Source of the DNA: Cognatiyoonia koreensis
Lineage (GTDB): Bacteria; Pseudomonadota; Alphaproteobacteria; Rhodobacterales; Rhodobacteraceae
Length of the DNA: 64,000 nt
NCBI RefSeq assembly: GCF_900109295.1
Contig: NZ_FOIZ01000002.1
Location: 1-64,000, forward strand
Reading direction: 5' to 3'
Shown: positions 1 to 7,848 of the stretch, one piece after another
Layout of the letters: every line of letters begins with the position of its first letter
Numbering within the stretch: position 1 is the stretch's first letter
Position numbers and translations under genes: made by a program
Notes under the pieces: generated by a model
What the model saw: the letters and a program-made list of their open reading frames with translations, nothing else
Databases searched by the model: none
Told to the model about the DNA's origin: nothing

Positions 1-70
1 GAGCCCTCTGGCATCCTTGTCTGGACGGCGATAATGGCGGACAGTGGGTTGAGATATCTGGACTGTGACC

Positions 71-478
71 ATGCCATTCTGCGACATCACGATCTTTCCC
101 GTAGCTGCAAATGGAAAGGAAGCCTACCTTCGCTTCTCCGAACGCATGGCGAAGATCTACCGCGAGTTCGGAGCGTCACGCGTAACGGATTTCTGGCAGG
201 ATGACGACGCCAGCGCCGATGAGAACTTCCACGCCGAAGATGCAATGGCGAACTATGCCGCGGGGAACCTTCCGAACTTCCGAAAACTCGCTGGTGCAGC
301 CGAGGGCGAGACAGTGGTCGTTTCGATCACCGAATGGCCAGACCGCGAGGCTCGAGATCGCGGAATCGAAGCCGTCGTCTCGGACGCGCGCATCCAGGCC
401 ACGATGGCGGAAGAGCCAGTTTTCGATGGCAGCAAACTAATAGCCGGTGGATTTACCGTCGAACTCGACATCAGCTGA
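71..478 (+). CDS. DUF1428 family protein (YbaA-like)
   Basis: Small cytoplasmic protein of 135 residues matching the DUF1428/YbaA family in length and pattern: a ferredoxin-like alpha/beta barrel fold seen in dimeric, monooxygenase-like or stress-related proteins, with no proven reaction. The N-terminal pattern (beta strand, then KEAYLRFSERMAKIYREFGA helix, then the DFWQDD stretch) and the later EGETVVVSITEWPDREARD segment fit the family. An in-frame GTG lies 6 bases upstream at 65; the ATG at 71 was preferred, but neither has a strong Shine-Dalgarno. No partner gene is evident: the next gene, rplY, is 148 bases away and has its own leader. Confidence 0.7.
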   Translation: MPFCDITIFPVAANGKEAYLRFSERMAKIYREFGASRVTDFWQDDDASADENFHAEDAMANYAAGNLPNFRKLAGAAEGETVVVSITEWPDREARDRGIEAVVSDARIQATMAEEPVFDGSKLIAGGFTVELDIS

Positions 479-626
479 AGTAGTCAATGTCCGCTTTGTC
501 CGCAAACCAGACATACGCGCTCTATCAAATTACCCCCTTCCCAATCAGCCCGATTCCCCCTATAGCGCAGGCTTCATCGGGCTCGGACACCCTTGGAGGC
601 GGGCCCCTACATTATAGGAATATACT

Positions 627-1289
627 ATGGCTGATACGATCCCTGATCTGAACGCCACGGTACGCGCGGGGACAGGCAAGGGGGCCGCCCGCTCTGCTCG
701 CCGTAACGGCGACGTACCTGGCATTGTTTATGGTGGTGGCGCTGATCCACTTCCCATCAACATTGACTTCAACAAATTGCTGACACGCCTGCGCAAGGGC
801 CGTTTCATGTCGACGCTGTTCAACCTCAAGGTTGACGGTCATGATGATGTCCGCGTGATCTGCCGCGGTGTCCAGCGTGACGTTGTCAAGGATCTGCCGA
901 CACATATCGACCTGATGCGCCTGAAGCGCACAAGCCGCGTGAAGATCTTCATTCCCGTCAACTTCCTGAACGAAGAAACATGCCCCGGCGTGAAAAAGGG
1001 CGGAGTTCTGACCGTTGTGCGCAACGAAATCGAACTTGACGTTCTTGCCGGTGACATTCCCGATCAGATCGAGGTTGATCTTGCCGGTGCTGAAATCGGT
1101 GATACCATTTCGATCAGCAGCGTTACGCTGCCAGAGGGTGCGACATCCGTCATCAGCGACCGTGACTTTGTGATCGCCAACATCCAGGCACCACGTGCGC
1201 TGGCCGCCGACGATGACGACGAGACCGAAGAAGTTGCAGCCGACGAAGTCCCGACAACGGACGAAGCCGAGGATGGTGGCGAAGAGTAA
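627..1289 (+). CDS. rplY: 50S ribosomal protein L25 (general stress protein CTC form)
   Basis: Ribosomal protein that binds 5S rRNA. At 220 residues it is the long two-domain L25/TL5/CTC form: an N-terminal 5S-binding domain (about residues 5-95, with [17 protein letters not shown] and the FNKLL segment) and a C-terminal TL5 beta domain (about 100-190). An acidic, low-complexity tail follows ([13 protein letters not shown] and on, from about residue 193), as is common in alphaproteobacterial L25. The start ATG has AGGA nine bases upstream. A strong terminator follows immediately, so rplY can be expressed apart from pth, its usual neighbour. Confidence 0.95.
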   Translation: MADTIPDLNATVRAGTGKGAARSARRNGDVPGIVYGGGADPLPINIDFNKLLTRLRKGRFMSTLFNLKVDGHDDVRVICRGVQRDVVKDLPTHIDLMRLKRTSRVKIFIPVNFLNEETCPGVKKGGVLTVVRNEIELDVLAGDIPDQIEVDLAGAEIGDTISISSVTLPEGATSVISDRDFVIANIQAPRALAADDDDETEEVAADEVPTTDEAEDGGEE

Positions 1290-1311
1290 TCTTCCCGCTT
1301 TTGACCATTTG

Positions 1312-1340
1312 AAAGGGCACCCTGACCGGGTGCCCTTTTT
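1312..1340 (+). terminator. Rho-independent terminator after rplY
   Basis: An 11-bp perfect stem (AAAGGGCACCC, loop TGACC, GGGTGCCCTTT) runs into a short T-tract ending at 1340, 22 bases after the rplY stop. It should end the rplY transcript before pth. Confidence 0.9.
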
Positions 1341-1401
1341 GCATGCTGCCACCCCACGGGACGGGTTGTTGTCTGCGCCTGTTGTCTTTTAGAGTGCGCC
1401 C

Positions 1402-2076
1402 ATGAAACTGATTGTCGGCCTTGGAAATCCCGGTGCGAAATACGCCCAGAACCGCCATAACATAGGGTTCATGGCCGTGGATCGGATTGTATCCGATCAT
1501 GGCTTTGGCCCCTGGCGGTCGAAGTTTCAGGGATCTGTCACCGAAGGGCGTTTCGGGTCGGACAAGGTGATCCTGCTCAAGCCTGAAACATTCATGAACC
1601 TGTCAGGCCAATCTGTCGGAGAGGCGATGCGTTTTCACAAGCTTGATCCCGCTGATGTCATCGTTTTTCACGACGAACTCGACCTTGCCCCGGGCAAGGT
1701 GCGCGTCAAGACAGGTGGTGGTCATGCCGGCCACAACGGTTTGCGGTCGATCCATGGTCATATCGGCCCGGACTACGACCGCGTGCGCATGGGGATCGGG
1801 CATCCGGGGCACAAGGATGCGGTGCCGGGGTATGTGTTGCGCGACTTTCCGAAGGCGGATGCCACTTGGCTGGATGATGTCTTGCGTGGGGTCTCGGACG
1901 GCATCGCAGACCTTGTTGCGGGTGACAGCGGCAGGTTTTTGAATGCCATCGCGCTGCGTGTGGCCCCGCCGCGATCTTCGACCACCAAGCCGAAACCCCA
2001 GCCGGTGCCAGAACCGGAACCCGAGCCGGTTGACGATCGCTCTGCCCTCCAGAAACTGGTGGATCGCTTCAAATGA
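1402..2076 (+). CDS. pth: peptidyl-tRNA hydrolase
   Basis: Frees tRNA from peptidyl-tRNA that drops off the ribosome, by cleaving the ester link. Visible family signatures are GLGNPG at the start, the NRHNIGF motif with the catalytic His near residue 20, FMNLSG with a substrate-binding Asn, FHDELDL with the conserved Asp, and GGGHAGHNGLRS. The core is normal length. A Pro/Glu-rich linker (PKPQPVPEPEPEPV, about residues 199-212) and a short basic helix extend the C-terminus, which is seen in other Rhodobacterales Pth proteins. Its stop overlaps the start of the DUF2332 gene (ATGA), so the two are translationally coupled. Confidence 0.95.
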   Translation: MKLIVGLGNPGAKYAQNRHNIGFMAVDRIVSDHGFGPWRSKFQGSVTEGRFGSDKVILLKPETFMNLSGQSVGEAMRFHKLDPADVIVFHDELDLAPGKVRVKTGGGHAGHNGLRSIHGHIGPDYDRVRMGIGHPGHKDAVPGYVLRDFPKADATWLDDVLRGVSDGIADLVAGDSGRFLNAIALRVAPPRSSTTKPKPQPVPEPEPEPVDDRSALQKLVDRFK

Positions 2077-3104
2077 AGCCCGAAGTCGTCCGTGCGGCAT
2101 TTCACGAACAAGGAATAGCCTGCGCCAGCCTTGGTTCGCCCTTCATGGCCCGGCTTTGCGCCTTGTTCGGATCGCGTGATTGGCCTGAAGGACGTGTGCG
2201 TGACAAAGTCTTTGGCTGGAGCGGTGATTTGTCGCCGCGCGCCCAATCCGTGCCGTTGCGGTTGTGCGGCGGGCTTCATGCGCTAAAGCTGAAGGGCGAT
2301 GTGACGCTGACTGCTGCCTATCCGCCGCAAGACGTATCTGACGATACGCTTTGGCAGGCTGTCTGCAAGGTCATGGTCGCGCAAGAGGCGTTCCTGACTA
2401 CGTGGATGGCCAGCCCACCCCAGACCAACGAGGTCCGCCGCTGTGTCACATTGATCCCTGTCGGGCACTATTTGCATGAACGCTTTGGGTTGCCGATCCG
2501 CCTGTCCGAACTGGGCGCGAGCGGTGGTTTGAACCTGATGTTTGACCGCTTTGCGCTAAACATTGATGGGCAGGTATTTGGACCGCCCCACCCCGCCGCG
2601 CGTCTGACACCGGACTGGTCCGGCCCCCTGCCGCCCGCGCAGGAACCGACCATTGCTGCGCGCGAAGGTGTCGATTTGAACCCGCTTGATCCACACGATC
2701 CAGAAGATGCATTGCGCCTGCAGGCCTATCTATGGGCTGACCAGCCTGAACGCATGGCGCTGACGCTGGCGGCGATCAAGGTGGCTAACGCGCCGGTGAC
2801 ACGTGCGGATGCAATCGACTGGTTGGCCAAGCGACTGGACCATGCGCCGGGACAGGCGCACCTGATCTATTCCACCGTCGCGTGGCAGTATTTTCCAGCA
2901 GAGAAACAAGTGCTTGGCACGTCCCTGATTTCGGCTGCAGGTGCAAAAGCGACCGAGGACGCGCCGCTGGCCTGGTTCGGGATGGAAAACGACGGGGGCG
3001 CGCGTGGTGCCGCGCTAACCTTGCGCATCTGGCCTGGAAACGAAACCAAGGACCTTGGCCGCGCCGATTTTCACGGTCGCTGGGTAGAGTGGAAAGACGA
3101 ATGA
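2073..3104 (+). CDS. DUF2332 family protein
   Basis: Cytoplasmic protein of 343 residues recognised as DUF2332, a family of unknown function common in alphaproteobacteria and actinobacteria. Family-like stretches include the SPFMARLCALF segment near the N-terminus, ELGASGGLNLMFDRF in the middle, and IYSTVAWQYFP towards the end. No catalytic motif can be assigned with confidence; the LGASGGLNL glycine-rich turn resembles, only loosely, a nucleotide- or SAM-binding loop. The start overlaps the pth stop, and its own stop overlaps the serine hydrolase start (ATGA), so it is the middle gene of a coupled trio. Confidence 0.7.
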   Translation: MKPEVVRAAFHEQGIACASLGSPFMARLCALFGSRDWPEGRVRDKVFGWSGDLSPRAQSVPLRLCGGLHALKLKGDVTLTAAYPPQDVSDDTLWQAVCKVMVAQEAFLTTWMASPPQTNEVRRCVTLIPVGHYLHERFGLPIRLSELGASGGLNLMFDRFALNIDGQVFGPPHPAARLTPDWSGPLPPAQEPTIAAREGVDLNPLDPHDPEDALRLQAYLWADQPERMALTLAAIKVANAPVTRADAIDWLAKRLDHAPGQAHLIYSTVAWQYFPAEKQVLGTSLISAAGAKATEDAPLAWFGMENDGGARGAALTLRIWPGNETKDLGRADFHGRWVEWKDE

Positions 3105-4258
3105 GACGGTGGATTCTGCGCATCCTGCTAGCGCTTGTATTGGCGATTGTCGTGGTCGGCCTGTGGAAACGCGAAGAGATCACGCGATTGATGGCAGTGA
3201 ACAGCCTGTTCGCGGAAGACCGGATCGTGTCGAACTTCAGCGGTATGGACGATTTGTTTCTGGTCCGCAGCATGTCGCGTGGCGACACGCCGGTGAGTCC
3301 GCTGCCAGCGGGTACGCCTGCCGAGATGCCTGCAGGCTACGACCATTGGGTTACTGAGCGGAACGTGACCGCGATGGTCGTGCTGCACGATGGAGCAATC
3401 GTATTTGAAGAGTATTATCAAGGCACCGAAGCCGAGGATTTGCGCATCGCCTGGTCGATATCCAAAAGCTGGATGTCTGCGCTTTTCGGCATTCTGGTGG
3501 ATGAAGGCGCTATCGCCAGTATCGATGATCCTGTCACCCTGTATGCCCCAGCACTGACTGGCACCGCTTATGATGGCGCGCGCATCAAGGACGTCTTGCA
3601 GATGTCGTCGGGCGTGGTGTTCGACGAGGACTACTTGGACTTCAATTCGGACATCAACAAGATGGGGCGTGTCATTGCCCTTGGCGGTTCGATGGATGCG
3701 TTTGCCGCCGGTCTTCAGGATACGTCGGCCGCACCGGGTGAAGTATGGAAGTACGTGTCGATTGATACCCATGTGCTGAGTATGGTCTTGCGGGGTGCCA
3801 CAGAACGTTCCTTACCTGAACTGATGACCGAAAAGGTGATCGCTCCGTTGGGTCTTGAGGCTGACCCCTTTTATCTGACGGACGGATATGGCGTTGCCTT
3901 CGCCCTTGGCGGGTTGAACCTGCGTACCCGTGACAACGCACGGTTCGCACAGATGTTCGCCAATGGCGGCACATGGCAGGGTCAACAGATCGTCCCTAAA
4001 GACTGGGTCGCCGCGTCGACCACCGCAAGCGCCCCCAAGGCGAACGGGATGGGATACGGCTATCAGTGGTGGATGCCAGCAGGTGCGCCACCGGGTGTCT
4101 TTCACGGGCAGGGGATTTATGGACAGTATATCTATGTCGATCAGAACCGGAATGTCGTGATTGCCACCAACGCGGCAGACAGGCTGTTTCGTGAAGCGGG
4201 CGTTGCCGATCAAAACATGGCGATGTTTGCAGAGATCGCCGCACTTTTTGACGAATGA
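3101..4258 (+). CDS. membrane-anchored serine hydrolase (beta-lactamase / class C PBP-like)
   Basis: Predicted periplasmic serine hydrolase of the beta-lactamase/penicillin-binding protein class C fold (385 residues). An N-terminal hydrophobic segment (about residues 4-22) should anchor it in the inner membrane. The catalytic SxxK is S119-I-S-K122 inside AWSISKSWMSALFG. A YVS triad sits in the KYVSIDTHVLSMVL segment, and a late HGQGIYGQYIYVD region replaces the KTG box, as in many esterase-type members. The natural substrate is unknown: it may be an esterase or peptidase rather than a resistance enzyme. The chosen ATG overlaps the upstream stop; an open frame continues upstream, but that region lies inside the DUF2332 gene. 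Confidence 0.85.
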   Translation: MRRWILRILLALVLAIVVVGLWKREEITRLMAVNSLFAEDRIVSNFSGMDDLFLVRSMSRGDTPVSPLPAGTPAEMPAGYDHWVTERNVTAMVVLHDGAIVFEEYYQGTEAEDLRIAWSISKSWMSALFGILVDEGAIASIDDPVTLYAPALTGTAYDGARIKDVLQMSSGVVFDEDYLDFNSDINKMGRVIALGGSMDAFAAGLQDTSAAPGEVWKYVSIDTHVLSMVLRGATERSLPELMTEKVIAPLGLEADPFYLTDGYGVAFALGGLNLRTRDNARFAQMFANGGTWQGQQIVPKDWVAASTTASAPKANGMGYGYQWWMPAGAPPGVFHGQGIYGQYIYVDQNRNVVIATNAADRLFREAGVADQNMAMFAEIAALFDE

Positions 4259-4282
4259 TATTGACGGGTTAGGTTGGTGGTT

Positions 4283-4660
4283 ATGGAAAAAGATCCCTCA
4301 CTCAATGTTCTTGGCGGCACTTTGGAAAGCTGTTCCACTGATCCGATGACCGGCTTCTTTCGCAACGGGGCTTGCGATACCTGCGCACAGGACGCAGGCA
4401 GCCATACCGTTTGCGCAGTGATGACGGCCGAGTTTCTGGCCTTTTCGAAGTACGTCGGTAACGACCTTTCTACACCGCGCCCAGAGTTCGGTTTTGTCGG
4501 ATTGAAGCCTGGCGATTCTTGGTGTCTTTGCGCGTCCCGCTTCATGCAGGCCCATGAAGAAGGCTGTGCGCCGAAGGTCAATTTGGCCGCAACGCATGTG
4601 CGTGCGCTTGAAATTGTCCCCGGCGATGTCCTTGAGCTTTACGACGAAAGTGCTGTCTGA
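4283..4660 (+). CDS. DUF2237 family protein
   Basis: Small soluble protein (125 residues) of the DUF2237 family, function unknown. It carries the family's highly conserved opening (NVLGGTLESCSTDPMTGFFR), a Cys pair in GACDTCAQDAGSHTVCA, and the GDSWCLCASRF segment, so it is cysteine-rich and possibly metal- or redox-active (inference). An in-frame TTG nine bases upstream is less likely than the ATG at 4283. It follows the serine hydrolase by 24 bases and may be the last gene of that transcript. The 285 bases downstream, before the SBP56 gene, hold no gene; a weak dyad GAGAGAA/TTCTCTC lies near 4770-4810. Confidence 0.8.
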   Translation: MEKDPSLNVLGGTLESCSTDPMTGFFRNGACDTCAQDAGSHTVCAVMTAEFLAFSKYVGNDLSTPRPEFGFVGLKPGDSWCLCASRFMQAHEEGCAPKVNLAATHVRALEIVPGDVLELYDESAV

Positions 4661-4945
4661 GTTCCGCCTTTTTTTTGCTTTGAATCATTGCACTGTCATA
4701 AATTGCGCGCATCATTGAGTCCGCTTTCGCGCTGTTCTTTTCGCGTGGTGCATCGGGGCTCCTTGAGCCGCGCGAGAGAAAAATCTTGCAATGTAAAATC
4801 TTCTCTCATCTAATTGTCTGACATTTAGACTTGGTGGCCGTTGCTGGGCGGTTCACACCGCGCACCAAGGATGACGTGGCACAAGGAAGGGCATCCGCTG
4901 AAAGACAAATAGGGAAGACGACAAAGATATCTGGGAGGATACACC

Positions 4946-6346
4946 GTGAACTTGAGACCTGATCCGACGTTTCACGCCACACCGCAACTTGCGATGCAGG
5001 CCCCAACCGAGAATTTCGCCTTTACGGTGATGCTCTCGCCTGACGGATCGCAATCCGACGGAATTGCCGTTGTTGATGTGAATCCAAAATCAAAGACGTA
5101 CGGCCAAATTGTCCACAAGGTGATCGTGCCCAACAAGGGCGATGAATTTCACCACTTTGGCTGGAATGCCTGTTCTTCGTCGCTTTCGCCGTTGACGGGC
5201 CATGCCTTTCTGGAGCGCCGCTATCTGATCGTGCCGGGCATCCGGTCGTCCCGCATCTATATCATCGACGTGAAAGAGCCGCTGAAGGCGAAAATCCACA
5301 AGATCATCGAACCCGAAGAAGTCTTTGCCAAGACCGGTTATTCGCGCCCCCATACAATCCATTGCGGGCCCGAGGGGATTTATGTCTCTACCCTTGGTGG
5401 CGGTGGCGAAGACGGCACTGACGGTCCTCCGGGCATCTTCATCATGGACTGTGAGACCTTCGAAATCATTGGCCGTTATGAAATGGATCGCGGCAAGCAG
5501 GACAAGCACTATGATTTCTGGTGGAATTTGCCGCAGGATTACATGGTCAGTTCCGAATGGGGCCTGCCCCCGCAGTTCGAGAATGGCGTTGTCCCCGAAG
5601 ACTTGCTGTCCAACAAATACGGCCATTCGATCCACTTCTGGGATTTGCGCAAGCGCAAGAACATCCAGACCATTGATTTTGGTGAGAATTATCAGATGGC
5701 GCTGGAAATTCGCCCGGCCCATGATCCGGCAAAATCATACGGTTTCTGCGGGGTGGTTGTGGATACCACCAACCTGCAAGGCGCAATCTTTACGTGGTGG
5801 CGCGATGACGACGGTACGTGGCAGGCCAAGAAGACGATCACGATTGACCCGCGTCCCGAAAAGCCAGAGAACCTGCCGCCCCTGCTACAGGGTTTCGAGG
5901 CTGTGCCGCCACTTGTGACGGACATTGACCTTAGCCTTGATGACCGCTTTCTTTATGTCGCGTGCTGGGGTCTAGGTGAAATGCACCAGTACGATGTCAG
6001 TGATCCGATGAACCCCAAGCTGGCAGGCAAGGTCGAACTGGGCGGAATTGCCAAGGGTACCAAACACGTGAACGGCAAACCCTTTGCCTATGGTCCGCAG
6101 ATGGTCGAGATCAGCCGTGATGGCGAGCGCGTCTATTGGACCAACTCGCTTTATTCCACGTGGGACGACCAGTTCTATCCCGACGATGAAGGCGGCCAGA
6201 TGGTCATGGCGCGGGTTGGCAAGGATGGTGGGTTGACGCTCGACAAGGATTTCTATGTCGACTTTCCGAAAGGATTGCGGTCGCACCAGATCAGGTTGGA
6301 AGGCGGCGACTGTTCGACCGACAGTTTCTGCTATCCAAACGTCTAG
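4946..6346 (+). CDS. mtoX: selenium-binding protein SBP56 / methanethiol oxidase-like
   Basis: Member of the SBP56/SELENBP1/MtoX family. Characterised members are copper-dependent methanethiol oxidases (methanethiol to formaldehyde, H2O2 and H2S), part of DMSP-sulfur turnover in marine bacteria. At 466 residues it covers the full seven-bladed propeller. Typical stretches are EFHHFGWNACSS near residue 68-78, the SRPHTIHCGPEGIYVSTLGG segment, and a C-terminal RSHQIRLEGGDCSTDSFCYP. The family Cys (C76) is present, but the second Cys of the human CSSC motif is Ser79 here. No signal peptide is visible, unlike the periplasmic Hyphomicrobium enzyme. The GTG start has GGAGG about nine bases upstream. 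The SCO1 and MauG maturation genes found near some mtoX loci are absent, so the enzyme activity is an inference. Confidence 0.85.
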   Translation: MNLRPDPTFHATPQLAMQAPTENFAFTVMLSPDGSQSDGIAVVDVNPKSKTYGQIVHKVIVPNKGDEFHHFGWNACSSSLSPLTGHAFLERRYLIVPGIRSSRIYIIDVKEPLKAKIHKIIEPEEVFAKTGYSRPHTIHCGPEGIYVSTLGGGGEDGTDGPPGIFIMDCETFEIIGRYEMDRGKQDKHYDFWWNLPQDYMVSSEWGLPPQFENGVVPEDLLSNKYGHSIHFWDLRKRKNIQTIDFGENYQMALEIRPAHDPAKSYGFCGVVVDTTNLQGAIFTWWRDDDGTWQAKKTITIDPRPEKPENLPPLLQGFEAVPPLVTDIDLSLDDRFLYVACWGLGEMHQYDVSDPMNPKLAGKVELGGIAKGTKHVNGKPFAYGPQMVEISRDGERVYWTNSLYSTWDDQFYPDDEGGQMVMARVGKDGGLTLDKDFYVDFPKGLRSHQIRLEGGDCSTDSFCYPNV

Positions 6347-6349
6347 GCG

Positions 6350-7009
6350 ATGGATCCGACAACATCGATGATGGCCCTTTGGGGGGCCGTCGTCCTGTCC
6401 GGTCTGTATCACGGACTGAACCCTGGCATGGGCTGGCCGCTTGCTGTGTCGGCCGCCTTGTTCGAGCGTAAGTCAGCCGCCCTGCCCCGTGCATTGGTCT
6501 GGCTGGCGTTCGGCCATTTCGTTGCGATGGCCGCGATTCTGCTGCCGTTTTCGATGATGTTCGTGCTGGTCGATTTTGCGTCCGAAATCAGGATCGGAGC
6601 CGGTTTGCTGGTGATCGCGTTAGGCGTCTACCTATTGATCAATCGCAGGCATCCGCGCTTTCTGGCCCGCGTCAAGCCAAGCAAGCTTGGCCTTTGGTCA
6701 TTTCTGGCTGCGATGGCGCATGGTGCCGGTTTGATGCTGGTGCCGATCTATCTGGGCATCTGTGCGGCGGATCAACTGGAAGGCGGGCACAAGGCCGCTG
6801 GCATCCTGATGTCGTCGAACATTGGCGTCGCTTTCGCAGTGGCAACCACCCATACGCTGGCCATGACGATAGCGGGCGGAGCGCTGGCCGCGGGCATGTA
6901 TTTCTGGCTGGGTATGCAGTTCCTGTCGCGGTCCTGGTTCAACCTGGACGTGGTCTGGGCGCTGAGCCTGATTGGCGTCGGCACCTTAGGGATCACGCTG
7001 GGACATTAG
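6350..7009 (+). CDS. polytopic membrane protein coupled to SBP56
   Basis: Integral membrane protein of 219 residues with about six hydrophobic segments and no recognised family name. Conserved-looking polar residues sit inside membrane segments: GLYHGLNPGMGWPL in the first, FGHFVAM in the second, AHGAGLMLVP in the fourth and TTHTLAM in the fifth. That spacing of His residues recalls NicO/HoxN-type metal transporters without matching their signature. It starts 3 bases after the SBP56 stop and must be co-transcribed with it. If SBP56 is a copper enzyme, a metal-supply role for this protein is a reasonable but unproven guess. Confidence 0.75.
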   Translation: MDPTTSMMALWGAVVLSGLYHGLNPGMGWPLAVSAALFERKSAALPRALVWLAFGHFVAMAAILLPFSMMFVLVDFASEIRIGAGLLVIALGVYLLINRRHPRFLARVKPSKLGLWSFLAAMAHGAGLMLVPIYLGICAADQLEGGHKAAGILMSSNIGVAFAVATTHTLAMTIAGGALAAGMYFWLGMQFLSRSWFNLDVVWALSLIGVGTLGITLGH

Positions 7010-7031
7010 CGCCGAAGACCCGATTCTTCGC

Positions 7032-7063
7032 AAAAGAAAAGCCTGCCCCAAGGGGACAGGCTG
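7032..7063 (-). terminator. terminator of the EF-hand gene
   Basis: On the minus strand AGCCTGTCCCC, loop TT, GGGGCAGGCT forms a stem with one bulge, followed by TTTTCTTTT. It lies 48 bases past the stop of the minus-strand EF-hand gene and faces the end of the plus-strand membrane protein gene. Confidence 0.8.
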
Positions 7064-7110
7064 ACACTATGTGGCAGTGTTTCAAGTGATCAAAGACGAT
7101 TGGTCAAGCC

Positions 7111-7395
7111 TTAATTGTCGTCGTCATCATCGTCGTCATCGTCGTCATCGTCGTCATCATTGTCATCATCGTCGTCGTCTTCATCTTCGTCGTCATCGTC
7201 GTCTTCGTCTTCGTCTTCGTCGTCGCGATCATCGTCTTCGTCACGATCTTGATCATCGTCGTCATCGTCGTCATCGCGACCCTGATCTTCGTTGTCATCT
7301 TCGCCTTGATCGTCGTCATCGTCTTCACGATCTTGATCGTCATCATCATCGTCGCGGCTATCGCGGCCTTGGTCATCATCATCGTCATTTGCGTT
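7111..7395. repeat. GAY/GTC-ATC trinucleotide repeat tract
   Basis: About 285 bases made almost entirely of GTC, ATC and TTC triplets on the plus strand (GAC, GAT and GAA codons on the minus strand), encoding the Asp/Glu-rich tail of the EF-hand protein. The densest part is the first ~100 bases. Such tracts are prone to slippage in whole-triplet steps, which would change tail length without breaking the frame. Confidence 0.85.
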
Positions 7396-7713
7396 GCTGC
7401 GCGGCTTACGACGATCCCCGCGATCATCATTGTCATCTTCATCTTCATCGTCCGCACTGGTCCGACGATTGCTGTCGTTATCATTGCCAGAAGAGTCTTC
7501 TGACAATTCTGCAACTGTTACGGAGCGGTCACCGTTGCGATCGCTTTTGGCAACAAGTGCGTCGGCACCTGCTGTACCAAACGTTGCTACCAGTTCTGCG
7601 TAGCTCAGCACGTTGTCGCCATTTGCATCAATCGTGGAGAAGTTCGTTTGCGACGTTGCCTGTGTTGCCAGAAGCGCCATCACAGCAGTCGAAGAAGAGA
7701 GTAATTTAAGCAC
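7111..7713 (-). CDS. exported EF-hand protein with poly-aspartate tail
   Basis: A 200-residue predicted secreted calcium-binding protein. A signal peptide (about residues 1-21, ending ATSQ) is followed by two EF-hand loops, DANGDNVLSYAE and DRNGDRSVTVAE, each with acidic residues at the calcium positions. From about residue 85 to the end the protein is almost purely acidic: roughly 70 of the last ~115 residues are Asp, broken by Glu, Arg, Gln and Asn, and the final run is 14 Asp plus Asn. The GTG start has AAGGA eight bases upstream. The tail is encoded by a GAY trinucleotide repeat likely to vary in length. It is a single-gene unit with its own terminator. Its role (calcium sequestration, mineral interaction or a cell-surface polyanion) is unknown. 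Confidence 0.75.
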   Translation of the reverse strand: MLKLLSSSTAVMALLATQATSQTNFSTIDANGDNVLSYAELVATFGTAGADALVAKSDRNGDRSVTVAELSEDSSGNDNDSNRRTSADDEDEDDNDDRGDRRKPRSNANDDDDDQGRDSRDDDDDDQDREDDDDDQGEDDNEDQGRDDDDDDDDQDRDEDDDRDDEDEDEDDDDDEDEDDDDDDNDDDDDDDDDDDDDDN

Positions 7714-7848
7714 AAGTCATCCTTTCAGTGGACGCAATGCAGGAAACATCACGTTTTTCACATGTATGGCGACAAATGTGGTCACAAAGCGGCTAAAGCT
7801 GGATTTTTTTTCAGAATCGCTTAATAAATCGGCGAAAACCTGAATCCA

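Noticed and set aside
2882..3100. N-terminal extension of the serine hydrolase
   Set aside because: It lies within the DUF2332 gene in another frame and precedes the natural membrane-anchor start at 3101.
4770..4810. GAGAGAA/TTCTCTC inverted repeat upstream of the SBP56 gene
   Set aside because: The arms are short and about 24 bases apart, and no neighbouring signal supports it; chance is likely.
7111..7395. CRISPR or satellite array
   Set aside because: The repeat unit is a single codon triplet in frame with a protein; there are no spacers.
7071..7709. Arg/His-rich open frame (plus strand) and Thr/Met-rich open frame (minus strand) over the triplet repeat
   Set aside because: These are other reading frames of the GAY repeat; only the EF-hand frame has a signal peptide, EF-hands and a ribosome site.
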